Shown piece after piece: positions 1 to 9,133 of a DNA stretch of 64,000 bases. This stretch comes from Bryobacteraceae bacterium (GTDB lineage: Bacteria > Acidobacteriota > Terriglobia > Bryobacterales > Bryobacteraceae): positions 170,890 through 234,889 of the forward strand of contig JAIEPW010000016.1 in assembly GCA_019748195.1 (NCBI GenBank). The letters are read 5' to 3'. The notes under the pieces are model-generated. The model was given only the letters and a program-made list of their open reading frames with translations, was not told the DNA's origin and did not search any database. A program made the position numbers and the translations under genes. Within the stretch, counting starts at the first letter, position 1. Each line of letters starts with the position of its first letter.

Positions 1-990
1 AAACCCGGCGCCAAACCCCAGGTGCAACCCGCCTCCATTCATGAGGACCTCCGCGGCCGCGACTTCACCATCAACTCCATCGCCCTCTCACTGAACGCCG
101 GCTCCAAGGGCCTGCTGCTCGATCCCAACAACGGCCAGAGCGATATCCAGCAGCGCGAACTGCGCGCCATCAATAATTACGTCTTCTACGACGATCCAGT
201 GCGCCTGCTGCGCCTCATTCGTTTCCAGGTGCGCATGGGCTACGCGGTGGAGGAGCGCACCCGCATGCAGTTCGAAAACGCCCGCGACGCCGGGATGCTC
301 GCGCGGATCACGTCCGACCAGCTCGCTTCCGAACTGCGCGCCGTCGCCGAGGAGCCCAATATCGCCGACCTCATCGAAGCGCTGGAACGCGAGAAGATGA
401 TCGAACTGTTCTCACCCGCGCTCACCGGGCCCAAACTCAACCTGCCGGCCTTCCACAAGCTGCAAAAGGCCAAGCAGTTGATCTCCGTCGGCGTGCCGGT
501 TCCCGTGCGCGACTTCCCGCTGTTTCTGGCCGTGCTGATCGAGAAGCTGAACGCGAAAGAGCGTACCGCGCTCTCCAAGACCGCCTTGCTCACCCGCGGC
601 GATTTCGGCAACATCCAGAAGCTTGAAGCAGCCGCCAAGAAGGCGGAACGCGATCTGAAATCAGCCAAGGTGACCAAGCCCTCGCACATTTACCACGCCA
701 TCCTGGCAATGCCTGGCGAGGTGATTTTGTACCTGCTGCTCCATTCCCAACAGAGAATCGTGCAAGACCGAATCCGGAACTACTTCCAGAAGTACCTGAT
801 TACGGCAATCGAGGTGACGGACAAGGAGGTCGCGGCCACGGGCGTGGCGCCGGGCTCGCCGAAGTTCGCCAAGGCGAAGGAAGCGCTGATTGTCGCGCGG
901 TTGGATGGACGCGCGAAGAAACCCGCTCCCCCGCCGGAGCCTCCGCCTCCGCCCCCGGCGCCCACCGGCGCCTTCGCCCGGCGGCACTAA
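1..990 (+). CDS. cca: CCA tRNA nucleotidyltransferase / poly(A) polymerase family, 5'-truncated by window edge
   Basis: The reading frame is open from base 1, so the start lies outside the window and the first GTG at 22 is internal. The visible 330 residues hold the end of the class II nucleotidyltransferase head (RDFTINSIA near the left edge), the DDPVRLLRLIRF motif of the RNA-binding neck and a helical body. Enzymes of this family add CCA to tRNA 3' ends or adenylate RNA in the cytoplasm. The C-terminus ends in a proline-rich tail (PPPEPPPPPPAP) that is not part of the family core. CCA-adding versus poly(A) polymerase activity cannot be decided because the catalytic head is missing. Confidence 0.9.
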   Translation, partial: KPGAKPQVQPASIHEDLRGRDFTINSIALSLNAGSKGLLLDPNNGQSDIQQRELRAINNYVFYDDPVRLLRLIRFQVRMGYAVEERTRMQFENARDAGMLARITSDQLASELRAVAEEPNIADLIEALEREKMIELFSPALTGPKLNLPAFHKLQKAKQLISVGVPVPVRDFPLFLAVLIEKLNAKERTALSKTALLTRGDFGNIQKLEAAAKKAERDLKSAKVTKPSHIYHAILAMPGEVILYLLLHSQQRIVQDRIRNYFQKYLITAIEVTDKEVAATGVAPGSPKFAKAKEALIVARLDGRAKKPAPPPEPPPPPPAPTGAFARRH

Positions 991-1072
991 TCCGCCCCTC
1001 CCGGGAACCGCGGAACGCTTGAGACGTAATGAGCCGGCAGCAGACCTGTAAATGGACTGTTAAGGCTCTACC

Positions 1073-2374
1073 ATGCATCCTTACCGTTGTTTCCGTTTTC
1101 TGAGTGCGCTGACACTAATGGGCGGGTGCGCCGCGAACGAGTCCCCGTCGCCCACCACTGCCTGGATCAACGGGCGCTGGTTCGATGGCGCTACCTTCGT
1201 GTCACGCACCGTGTATACGCAGGGAGGAAGGCTCACCCTGAAGCCGCCTGCCTCGATCGACCGGACCGTCGACCTGCGGCAGGGCTACGTTACCCCCGCT
1301 TTCGCCGAGGCGCACAACCACAACATCCCCAGCCCGGACACCGCCGCCACCATCCGGACCTACCTCTCGCAGGGAATTTTCTACGTGATGATCCAGGAAA
1401 ACCAGCCGGGCACGCGCGAACGTCTCGCTGGAACCATCAAACGTTCCAAGCTCAGTCGATGTCGCCTTCGCCAACGGGGCGTTTACCGCGCCGGGAGGGC
1501 ATCCTTCGGCGCTCGTCGCGCGGAACATCCAACGCGGCGGCATGACCGAGCTCGACCGCGACGGCGGGTTCCTGCTCCCGGTCGCCACCGTCGCTGACGT
1601 GGAAAGACAATGGGCGCAGCGGGTCCGGGTTCAGAAGCCCGACTTCATCAAGATCATGCTGGTCTACTCTGAGGACCGTGCGGCCCGCCGTCCGCGACCG
1701 GATGGCGACCGGCACGGCCTCGACCCCGATAAGCTCCCGCGCCGGATTGCACAACTCGCGCACCGCGACGGCCTTCGAGTGTCGGCCCACGTGGAAAGCG
1801 CCCACGACTTCGCAGTCGCGGTGGCCGCAGGCGCGGATTTAATCGCGCACATGCCCGGCTTCTGGCCCGACCCCGAGCGCATTGCCAAGTACGGGCTGGA
1901 CCTCTACAAGATCTCTGAAGAGTTCGCGCGGCGCGCCGCACGCCGGAAAATCACCGTAGTGACCACGCTCGGCGAGTCTTGCGGCTTCTGGCGGATACCA
2001 CCGGCGAATCCGAAAAGCGATTCCCGGGACTGGGGAAGGTTCGCGGTCCCTTACTCGACCTGTACCGCCACAACATCTCAGTGCTGGCGCGGAACGGTGT
2101 GCGCCTCGCCATCGGGAGCGATTCCTTCCGTGGGACCTCGGTTGCGGAGGCACTGGCCATCCATCAGACGGGCTTGATGCCGGCCGCCGATTTGCTTCGG
2201 GCTCTCTCGACGAACGGCGCTGTCGCGGTGTTCCCCAGGCGAGCCCCGTTCGGCCTCGCCGAGGGCGCGCCGGCCGACTTCCTGGTTCTCGATCAAGATC
2301 CGCTCGCCGATTTCAACGCCATCACCCGCATCCGGACCCGGGTTAAGTCCGGCCAGGAGCTTCTCGTGCAGTAA
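1073..2374 (+). pseudogene. Amidohydrolase-family protein broken by two frameshifts
   Basis: Three consecutive open segments in two frames together read as one exported amidohydrolase. It starts at ATG 1073 with a lipoprotein-like leader ending in GGCAAN. The first segment carries the metal-binding HxH (EAHNHN). The frame changes near 1440-1455. The middle segment (to about 1980) carries RVSAHVESA with a likely metal-ligand histidine. The frame then returns near 1975-1985 to a segment with IGSDSF (catalytic Asp region) and a C-terminal beta domain ending LLVQ. The two shifts compensate each other, so each is a single indel. Either this is a recent pseudogene or there are two sequencing errors. 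The substrate is unknown. It stands alone between cca and the BON gene. Confidence 0.75.
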
Positions 2375-2424
2375 GCTTCCAGCGCCGCGCGAGAGAGGAA
2401 TGCTTCCGGAATCGCACTAATACA

Positions 2425-2799
2425 GTGATGACCTGGTTATTGTCGCTGATCCTGTTGCTTCCTCCCGCGGACGCGAAGCCCGCCGCCCCCGCGTCCACCA
2501 AGGCACAGCTTTCCGATACCCAAATAGAAAAGGACATCCGCGCCCGTCTGGCGCGCTCCAAAATGGCCGCCGACAACTTCACCGTCCGCGTGCAAGGCGG
2601 TATCGCGACCTGGGAAGGCAAGACCGACGTGATCCAACGGAAAGGCGCGGCCACGCGCATGGCCAGGTCAGCGGGAGCGAAGGCCGTGGTCAACAACATC
2701 AAGGTGAGTGAAGCGGCGCGCCGCCGGGCCTCCGCCGGGCTCGACAAGGGCGCGCGTCGCGCCCAGGTGAAACGAACCGAAGTGCCCAATCGCAACTAG
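2425..2799 (+). CDS. Exported BON-domain protein
   Basis: A 124-residue protein with an N-terminal signal peptide (WLLSLILLLPPADA) and one BON domain at about residues 35-95. The domain shows the usual pattern: short helix, DNFTVRVQGGIATWEGKT, then a second helix ending in AVVNNIKVS. BON domains bind phospholipid or bridge envelope proteins, so a periplasmic envelope role is inferred. The start is GTG 2425 or ATG 2428. The tail is very basic. Its last four bases overlap the end of the convergent bshC gene. Confidence 0.75.
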   Translation: MMTWLLSLILLLPPADAKPAAPASTKAQLSDTQIEKDIRARLARSKMAADNFTVRVQGGIATWEGKTDVIQRKGAATRMARSAGAKAVVNNIKVSEAARRRASAGLDKGARRAQVKRTEVPNRN

Positions 2800-4346
2800 A
2801 GCGTCAGCACCTGGTGATCCGGGCAGTCCAGGTGCACATGCTCGTACAACCGGGCGGGGAGATCCAGGCCGTGCTGCGCCAGGAACGGCAGCATGGAGTA
2901 AAAACGCTCCTGCAGGTGCTCGTGCGGATATAGCAGTCCGCCCAGATACGCTGCTTCCGCCTGGGCGCGCTCATCCCGGCGCAGCGCCTCGCGAGCGGTT
3001 TTCTTGGCCATGCGGTCCAACTGGTACAGAATCTTGGCGCGGCTCTTCTTCATTGCCTTAGCCAGCGACGGATCGAAACGGAGCAGGTCCGCGATCAGCG
3101 TATCGACATTGCGGCCGATCTGATCGTTGGCGGAGGCGAAATGCTTTTCCAGCACCACCGGCACCAGGGCCGCGGAGATATGCTCCTTCAACGTCTCGCG
3201 GTGCACCGTCACATCGGGCACGCTAAGCCGGTAGCGGTCCAGCAGCTTCCGGCCGCGCGAATCGAGCAGCGTAAACCCGGCCCGCGGAATGGAGACCGGC
3301 ATCCGGCCCAGCAGTTTCTCATATAGAACGTGCGATTGCCCCAGATAGGCGATCTCCGCCGGACCGCCGACATAAGCCACCGTGGGCAGCAGGTAATCCT
3401 GCATCACCGGCCGCAGCAGCGCATTTGGCGAAAGCGCGTGTGGACGCTGCGAGAAATCGGCGAAATCCGGATCACCCAGGCGCAGCGTGCGGCGCACCCC
3501 GTCCGCCAGGTGGAAGAACATGTGCGATCTGCCGTCCACCAGAACCTGGGAATGGTAGCCCGCGGCCTCCAGTTCCTGGCTGCGCGTCTTCAATGCATCC
3601 AGCAGGCTGGCGGCTTTCTCGAACGCCAGCGCGAGGAACGGGCTGGCGGTATCCCGGACCTGCGGATCCAGCGGGTCCAGGAAAATCAGGCCGAAGGGGG
3701 CCAGCAGGTCGCGGATCAGGTTTGCGAACGCCCGTCCCAGGGTCTCGCCCGGCTGATACGCCCGTTCCACCTTGGCGATCACTTCCGCCGCGAACGGGAA
3801 CTCGGCCAGCGCCGCGCGCAGCGATTCCACCGGCGAATGCTCGATCACCACCGTGCCCGCCGGCTGACCTTGCTTCGGCGTCGCGCCCACTTCCAACGAC
3901 ACCGGCTGGCGATTGGCGTCAAAGGTCCAGGCGCGGCGGATCTCTTCGTAGTCGTGATCCTCGGTTGCCAGCCAGAAGATCGCCACGGCGGGCTGTCCGC
4001 TGTCCCGCAGCCGGGACGCTAAACGCGCTGCCGTCAACGCTTTATAGATCGTGTAAGCGGGGCCGCCGAAAAGCCCCACCTGTTGCCCGGTAACCACCGC
4101 GACCGTTCCCGGCTGCTCGAACAGGTCGATCCACGGGGAGGGGCCGTTGGCCGCGCGCAGCGCCTCCGCCATGGCGGATCTGCGATCCTGAGGGTACTGA
4201 ATTTCCGCCGCCGCCCGCTCCAGCGACGCCGGATCGAACGGGTTGTGGCGATAGAACCGCTCCACCCGGTCAAAATGGGTCAGGTAGTCCGCGAACAGGC
4301 GGCTGATACCAGGCAATCGGTGCTGCGGAAGACACTGAGCTTCCAT
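2796..4346 (-). CDS. bshC: Bacillithiol biosynthesis cysteine-adding enzyme BshC
   Basis: A 516-residue protein of the usual BshC length. Family hallmarks include the GTVAVVTGQQVGLFGGPAYT segment at about residues 80-100, the FWLATEDHDYEEI segment shortly after it, and a long C-terminal coiled coil with conserved AYLGGLLYPHEHLQERFYS. BshC is thought to ligate cysteine to GlcN-malate in the last step of bacillithiol synthesis; the cytoplasmic product is a low-molecular-weight thiol. No bshA or bshB is in this window. The gene is divergent from cyaY with a 107-base spacer and converges on the BON gene. Confidence 0.93.
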   Translation of the reverse strand: MEAQCLPQHRLPGISRLFADYLTHFDRVERFYRHNPFDPASLERAAAEIQYPQDRRSAMAEALRAANGPSPWIDLFEQPGTVAVVTGQQVGLFGGPAYTIYKALTAARLASRLRDSGQPAVAIFWLATEDHDYEEIRRAWTFDANRQPVSLEVGATPKQGQPAGTVVIEHSPVESLRAALAEFPFAAEVIAKVERAYQPGETLGRAFANLIRDLLAPFGLIFLDPLDPQVRDTASPFLALAFEKAASLLDALKTRSQELEAAGYHSQVLVDGRSHMFFHLADGVRRTLRLGDPDFADFSQRPHALSPNALLRPVMQDYLLPTVAYVGGPAEIAYLGQSHVLYEKLLGRMPVSIPRAGFTLLDSRGRKLLDRYRLSVPDVTVHRETLKEHISAALVPVVLEKHFASANDQIGRNVDTLIADLLRFDPSLAKAMKKSRAKILYQLDRMAKKTAREALRRDERAQAEAAYLGGLLYPHEHLQERFYSMLPFLAQHGLDLPARLYEHVHLDCPDHQVLTL

Positions 4347-4429
4347 AAGTGTTCTCGCCGTCGATTGCTGGCGACGGTTCCAAGGGTAACAGATGAAGCT
4401 TCTAGGACGAAAGTATCGGAAAAAGGTTA

Positions 4430-4438
4430 TGGTGTAAT
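4430..4438 (+). promoter_or_regulatory. Possible extended -10 element upstream of cyaY
   Basis: The bases TGGTGTAAT match an extended -10 box (TGnTATAAT) with one mismatch. They lie 15 bases before the GTG start of cyaY, in the spacer between divergent bshC and cyaY. No good -35 hexamer is visible at 17 bases upstream. This is a weak prediction from sequence only. Confidence 0.25.
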
Positions 4439-4453
4439 GAATCCGAGAAGACC

Positions 4454-4783
4454 GTGATGGATGAACAGGAATTTCAGCGCCGGGCCGATGAGGCGATCCA
4501 GGGCTTGTACCGGCAGCTCAACAAAGCCTCCGACAACTGGGACTTCGAAGCCGACCTCAACTCCGGCGCGCTGGCGATCGAGTTCGAAGAGCCCAAAGCC
4601 AAGTTCGTGGTCAGCCCCAACTCGCCCGTCCGCCAGATCTGGGTCTCCGCCCACTCCACTTCCTTCAAGCTCGACTGGAACCCGGAACGCAGCGCCTTCG
4701 TGCTTTCCGCCACCGGGCAAAGCCTCAGGGAGCTGATCGAGGACGCCATCCGCAAGCAAACAGGCGAGGAAGTCAAGCTGTAA
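4454..4783 (+). CDS. cyaY: Frataxin-like iron donor CyaY
   Basis: A 109-residue protein covering one complete frataxin domain. It has an acidic first helix with ADEAIQGLYRQLNKASDNWDFEADLN, then the beta sheet with GALAIEF, FVVSPNSPVRQIWVSAHS (the conserved NxPxxQIW-type signature) and FKLDW. A closing helix follows. Frataxins bind iron and modulate Fe-S cluster assembly with cysteine desulfurase. Start is GTG 4454 or ATG 4457. It lies 6 bases upstream of hemW and is probably co-transcribed with it, which fits supply of iron or Fe-S clusters to a radical SAM enzyme or heme handling. Confidence 0.88.
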   Translation: MMDEQEFQRRADEAIQGLYRQLNKASDNWDFEADLNSGALAIEFEEPKAKFVVSPNSPVRQIWVSAHSTSFKLDWNPERSAFVLSATGQSLRELIEDAIRKQTGEEVKL

Positions 4784-4789
4784 CCAACC

Positions 4790-5887
4790 ATGCCCGGCGT
4801 GTACCTGTCATTTCCGTTCTGCGGCCAGAAGTGTACTTATTGCAACTTCGGGTCGGGTGTATTTCCGCAAAGCCTTTCCGAAGAGTACCTGGCGGCGCTG
4901 AAGCATGAGATCGCCGCTTTCGGCTGGAACTGGACGCCAGACACGCTCTTCCTCGGCGGCGGCACGCCCAGCCTGATGGAACCCGACGTGATCGAGGACC
5001 TGCTGGACGCTGTGCCGGGCAAGCCCTGGCGGGAAGCGACGCTCGAAGCCGCCCCCGGTTCCTTCGACGCCGCCAAGGTGCAAGCCTGGATTCGCGGCGG
5101 CGTCAATCGCGTCAGCCTCGGCGCGCAGTCCTTCGTAACCGCCGAACTCCGCCGCACGGGACGCCGGCATACCGCCCAGACCGTCGAAGCCGATTGCGCC
5201 CTGCTGCGCGATCGCGGCATCACCAATTTCAACCTGGACCTGATCGCGGGACTTCCGGGCCAGACGCCGGCCAGCTTTCAGGAATCGCTCGACGAAATCG
5301 CGAGGCTCGATCCGCCGCACGTCTCCGTCTATATGCTGGAAGTCGATGAAGATTCGCGGCTCGGCCTCGAGATCCTGAACCATGGCTCGCGCTACGGCGC
5401 GGGCGATGTCCCCGGCGACGACGCCATCGTCGAGATGTACGAAACCGCGGTGGACCGCCTGGCCGCGCTCGGCATGCATCGCTACGAAATCTCCAATTTC
5501 GCCAAGCCCGGCTTTGAGTCGGAGCACAACCTGAAATACTGGCGTCTGGAGCCATACGCCGGCTTCGGCGCGGACGCTCATTCGCTGGACGGCGGCGTGC
5601 GATGGCGCAACGTGGAATCGCCGTCCGAGTATGTGAAGCGCTGGCGCGAGGGCCGGTCCCCCGCCGAAGACCGCACCGAGGCGTGCTTCGCCGAGGAGAA
5701 GTTTTTCGTCGGCCTGCGCCTTTCCGAAGGCGTCCGCGCAACCGACACGGAACGCGACTTCTATCGTGAACCCATCGCACGCTTCATTGAGCAGGGGCTG
5801 CTCGAAGACGGCGGCGGCGTTCTGCGGCTTACGCGGCGCGGCGTCCTGCTGTCCAACGAAGTGTTTGAGGAGTTTGTAAACCCATGA
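4790..5887 (+). CDS. hemW: Radical SAM heme chaperone HemW (HemN-like)
   Basis: A 365-residue protein with the radical SAM cluster motif CGQKCTYC at residues 11-18, the GGGTPSL SAM-binding loop and SLGAQSF. A C-terminal HemN-like domain carries HNLKYW and GFGADAHS. The length (about 365-380) and the absence of the N-terminal HemN extension point to HemW, which binds heme and delivers it to respiratory proteins, rather than to coproporphyrinogen dehydrogenase. It sits between cyaY (6-base gap) and a threonine aldolase gene (4-base ATGA overlap), so the three are likely one operon. Confidence 0.9.
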   Translation: MPGVYLSFPFCGQKCTYCNFGSGVFPQSLSEEYLAALKHEIAAFGWNWTPDTLFLGGGTPSLMEPDVIEDLLDAVPGKPWREATLEAAPGSFDAAKVQAWIRGGVNRVSLGAQSFVTAELRRTGRRHTAQTVEADCALLRDRGITNFNLDLIAGLPGQTPASFQESLDEIARLDPPHVSVYMLEVDEDSRLGLEILNHGSRYGAGDVPGDDAIVEMYETAVDRLAALGMHRYEISNFAKPGFESEHNLKYWRLEPYAGFGADAHSLDGGVRWRNVESPSEYVKRWREGRSPAEDRTEACFAEEKFFVGLRLSEGVRATDTERDFYREPIARFIEQGLLEDGGGVLRLTRRGVLLSNEVFEEFVNP

Positions 5888-6927
5888 TCGACCTCCGCAG
5901 CGATACCGTAACCCGGCCCACCCCGGCCATGCGCGCCGCCATGAGCAATGCCGAAGTCGGCGACGATGTTTACGGCGAGGATCCCACCGTCAACCGCCTG
6001 GAGCGGCGCGCCGCTGAGATCGCCGGCAAGGAAGCGGCCCTCTTCGTCCCCACCGGCACCATGGGCAACACCATCGCCATCAAGCTCCACACCGTGCACG
6101 GGCAGGAGGTGATTTGCGACTGGCAGTCCCACATACTCGATTGGGAGCTGTCGATGAGCGCCTGGTTCTCCGGCTGTCTCATCCGCGCTATTCCTACCGC
6201 GGACGGGATGCTGCGCTGGAGCGAAATCGAAAAGTTCCTGCGTCCCGACGGTCCGCATTGCGCCCCCACCACGCTGGTGGAGATCGAGAACACGCACAAC
6301 TTCGCGGGCGGCGCCGTGTATCCGCAGGAAACCATCGACGAGATCTGCCGCGGGGCGCACGCGCGAGGCCTGGCCGTCCACATGGACGGCGCGCGCGTGT
6401 TCAATGCCGCGGCCGCTACCGGAACGCCGGTGGCGCGCATCGCCCGCGACGTCGACACCCTCATGTTCTGCCTGTCCAAGGGACTCGGCGCTCCGGTGGG
6501 ATCGATGCTGTGCGGCTCCGCGGCTCTAATGAGCAAGGCTCGCATGTACCGCAAGCGTCTGGGAGGCGGCATGCGGCAGGCCGGAGTCCTGGCCGCCGCC
6601 GGGCTGATCGCGCTGGAGGAGATGCCCGCCCGCCTGGGCGAGGATCACGCCAACGCCGCCTATCTTGCCGCCGAGCTCGCGAAACTGCCCGGCGTCCATG
6701 TGAAACCCGTCGCCACCAACATCATCATCTTTGATCTCGCGGCGGACCTGGACGCCCCCGCTCTCACCGGCGCGCTGAAGGATCGCGGCATCTTGATGAG
6801 CGCCTTCGGCCCCACCCGCGTGCGCGCCGTCACGCACTTCGATGTCTCACGCGAGGACTGCACCCGCGCCGTGGAGGCGATCGCCCAACTGACGGCCACC
6901 GCCGCCGGCTCCGCAAAAGCAAAATAG
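5884..6927 (+). CDS. ltaE: Low-specificity L-threonine aldolase
   Basis: A 347-residue fold-type I PLP enzyme. The N-terminus [15 protein letters not shown] is the family signature. [10 protein letters not shown], the phosphate-binding [18 protein letters not shown] (the PLP-ring Asp region) and the Schiff-base lysine in [13 protein letters not shown] (K199) are all present. It cleaves L-threonine/L-allo-threonine to glycine and acetaldehyde. The start ATG overlaps the hemW stop (ATGA), giving translational coupling. Nothing appears missing. Confidence 0.93.
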   Translation: MIDLRSDTVTRPTPAMRAAMSNAEVGDDVYGEDPTVNRLERRAAEIAGKEAALFVPTGTMGNTIAIKLHTVHGQEVICDWQSHILDWELSMSAWFSGCLIRAIPTADGMLRWSEIEKFLRPDGPHCAPTTLVEIENTHNFAGGAVYPQETIDEICRGAHARGLAVHMDGARVFNAAAATGTPVARIARDVDTLMFCLSKGLGAPVGSMLCGSAALMSKARMYRKRLGGGMRQAGVLAAAGLIALEEMPARLGEDHANAAYLAAELAKLPGVHVKPVATNIIIFDLAADLDAPALTGALKDRGILMSAFGPTRVRAVTHFDVSREDCTRAVEAIAQLTATAAGSAKAK

Positions 6928-6950
6928 CCGGAGGTCACAGGGACCCCCGG
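6928..6950. terminator. Hairpin between convergent ltaE and TPR gene
   Basis: Starting right after the ltaE stop, CCGGAGGTC pairs with GACCCCCGG (one mismatch) around a short loop. There is no T-run on either side, so it is a candidate bidirectional terminator only. Confidence 0.35.
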
Positions 6951-6968
6951 CTTCCAGGAGCACGGCGG

Positions 6969-8603
6969 CTAAAGCGATGCGATGCTTAACTTCACGCCCG
7001 CCGGCTTCCACACGGAATCCAACTCGCGGCTGACCCACTCCACCGAGTCGGCCTTGCCCTGCGCCCGCAGGCACTCCACCAGTCCGAACAGCGACCTCGG
7101 ATTGCGGGGATACCGCTCCAGGTTCTCGCGGAACATGGCCTCGGCTTCCGCGTGCTTGCCCGCGCGATATAGCGTCGCGGCCAGCGATTCGCGAACCGGG
7201 TAATACCACGCCGGAGGCTCGTCGTACACCAGCTCGTCCTGAATGCGAACCGCTTCGCGCCACAGCGCGATGGCCTTCTCGCGGTCGCCGTTCAACTCCG
7301 CCAGCCGCGCGTCCAATTGCCGCGCCGCCAGATCGAACACCTGCTTGGCCATGTTGTTGGCGCCCCAAGGCATATCCGCGGGCAGGGAAGTGCGCGCGGT
7401 CTCGAACCTGGCTCGCTCGGCCTTCGCCTTCTGGGCGTCCTTCAGGCCCGCATACGCCAGCGTCCGGCTGAAGTGCCACAGCGCGCGCAGCACTCCTGGC
7501 GGAGCATCGGGCTCCGGCTCCGCCAGGATCTCATTCCAGCGCTCGCCCCGCGACATGGTCATCAGAGGGACCGCCGCGAACGCCTCCAGCATCGCCATCT
7601 CCTTGAGATACGGCTTCACGTTCGACGCCATCTCCCGAGCCGCCTTCATCGCTTCTTCGTGTCGCCCCTGTTCGGCGCGCGCATACGCGATGAAGTGGAA
7701 GTTGTGATTGAAGTACATTGCCGGGTAGATTCCGGACGCGCCGGATTGCGCGATCATTCTGCGGTCCGACTCGACGGCCGCCACGTTCGTCACCGCCGCC
7801 GCCTCGAAGTCGCCCGTGCGCAAGTAGATGTGACCCGGCATGTGCACCAGGTGACCCGCCGCCGGAACCAGCGCCTTCAGCCGCTCCGCGCTGGGCAGCG
7901 CGCGCTCCGGGTTCGGACCCGCTTCCACCGCGTGAATGAAGTAGTGATTCGCGCCCGGATGATGCGGGTTGCGCCGCAGCACGCCTTCCAGCACGCGGAT
8001 GATCTCCTCGGTGCCCTCCGCGGGCTTTCCGTCCGAGGTCCACAGCTTCCAGGGATTCAGGTTCATCATCGATTCCGCGTACAGGGTGGCCGCGTCCAGG
8101 TCGTCCGGATAGCGCCGCAGCAGGTCCGCCATCGCGTTCTTGTACGCCAGCCCGAGCTGCCGAGGATCCGCCTTCGGGTCCGCCGAGTAGCGTGCCGCCA
8201 ACGCCTTCACATACGCCTGCTCCGGCGCGGGCACGTTCCCGATCATGCCTAGCGCGCGCTGGATGGTCTCGTGCGCCCGCTGGTTGCGATCCCCGCTGCC
8301 GGGGTCGTTATAGTTCGCGCCCAGCACCAGCGCCATGCCCCACAGCGGCATCGGCGATTTCGGATCCAATTGCGCCGCGCGCTCAAACGATCGCAGCGCC
8401 TCATCGTGGTTGAAGCCGTAGAGCAGAATCAGGCCCTGGCTGAAGTACTTCTGCGCTTCCGGCGAATCGGTCTTGATGATGTGCTTGTGATCGCCGATTC
8501 CTTCGTACAGCCGCACCGGCGGCTGCGACCCCTTCGGGCTGTGACCGTGCTGCGCCTGCAGCACGCCCCCCAGCAAACAGACGAGTAGCATTGTGTACCG
8601 CAT
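6969..8603 (-). CDS. Exported tetratricopeptide-repeat protein
   Basis: A 544-residue protein when started at the ATG at 8603, which gives a clean signal peptide (MLLVCLLGGVLQAQ). The frame is open 24 codons further upstream but that part lacks a leader. Helical TPR-like repeats run from about residue 50, for example AQKYFSQGLILLYGFNHDEA followed by SFERAAQLDPKSPMPLWGMA. A later repeat set includes GKHAEAEAMFRENLERYPRN. No catalytic motif is seen; the role is probably protein-protein interaction in the periplasm. It diverges from the SRPBCC gene by a 74-base spacer and converges on ltaE. Confidence 0.75.
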   Translation of the reverse strand: MRYTMLLVCLLGGVLQAQHGHSPKGSQPPVRLYEGIGDHKHIIKTDSPEAQKYFSQGLILLYGFNHDEALRSFERAAQLDPKSPMPLWGMALVLGANYNDPGSGDRNQRAHETIQRALGMIGNVPAPEQAYVKALAARYSADPKADPRQLGLAYKNAMADLLRRYPDDLDAATLYAESMMNLNPWKLWTSDGKPAEGTEEIIRVLEGVLRRNPHHPGANHYFIHAVEAGPNPERALPSAERLKALVPAAGHLVHMPGHIYLRTGDFEAAAVTNVAAVESDRRMIAQSGASGIYPAMYFNHNFHFIAYARAEQGRHEEAMKAAREMASNVKPYLKEMAMLEAFAAVPLMTMSRGERWNEILAEPEPDAPPGVLRALWHFSRTLAYAGLKDAQKAKAERARFETARTSLPADMPWGANNMAKQVFDLAARQLDARLAELNGDREKAIALWREAVRIQDELVYDEPPAWYYPVRESLAATLYRAGKHAEAEAMFRENLERYPRNPRSLFGLVECLRAQGKADSVEWVSRELDSVWKPAGVKLSIASL

Positions 8604-8677
8604 GTATCTGTTGTAGCGCGGCCCAAGCTTTTGAGTCCTGCGCCTCCGGTCAGGCATCGGTAAGGAAGTTATCAACG

Positions 8678-9133
8678 ATGCTGCGCTTCGAACACTCTTC
8701 CCTGGTGCGCGCGCCGCTGCCCGCCGTGTTTGCCTTTCACGAGGATCCGCGGGCGCTGGAGCGGCTTACCCCGCCCGACCCGCCCGTGGAAGTGGTGCGG
8801 CGCAGCGGCGGCATCCGCCCCGGCGGAGTCACCGTCCTCCGCATCGGCCGAAAGCCCCTGCGGCTCACCTGGATCGCCCGCCATACCGATTTTGAACAGG
8901 ATCGTTTCGTCACCGATGTCCAGGATCGCGGTCCGTTCGCGTTCTGGCGGCATCGCCATCACTTCGCCGCGGAGAACGGCGCCACGCGAATGACGGATTC
9001 CATCGACTTCTCGCTGCCGCTGGGATTCCTAGCCGATCCGCTGTTCGGCTGGCTGGCGAAACGGCAGTTGCGGAAGATGTTCGAGTACCGCCACGCGCAG
9101 GTGAAGCGCTTCCTCGAGTCCGGTCACTCGTAA
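8678..9133 (+). CDS. SRPBCC (START-like) family protein
   Basis: A 151-residue protein starting at ATG 8678, chosen because an AAGGAAG ribosome site lies 9 bases upstream. It begins FEHSSLVRAPLPAVFAFHED, the typical first strand and helix of the SRPBCC/polyketide-cyclase fold, and continues with alternating strands ending in SIDFSLPLGFLADPLFGW and a long final helix. Such proteins bind hydrophobic ligands; this subtype often occurs beside cell-division inhibitor or NAD-epimerase genes, but none is here. Its end overlaps dnaB by 10 bases in convergent orientation. Confidence 0.75.
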   Translation: MLRFEHSSLVRAPLPAVFAFHEDPRALERLTPPDPPVEVVRRSGGIRPGGVTVLRIGRKPLRLTWIARHTDFEQDRFVTDVQDRGPFAFWRHRHHFAAENGATRMTDSIDFSLPLGFLADPLFGWLAKRQLRKMFEYRHAQVKRFLESGHS

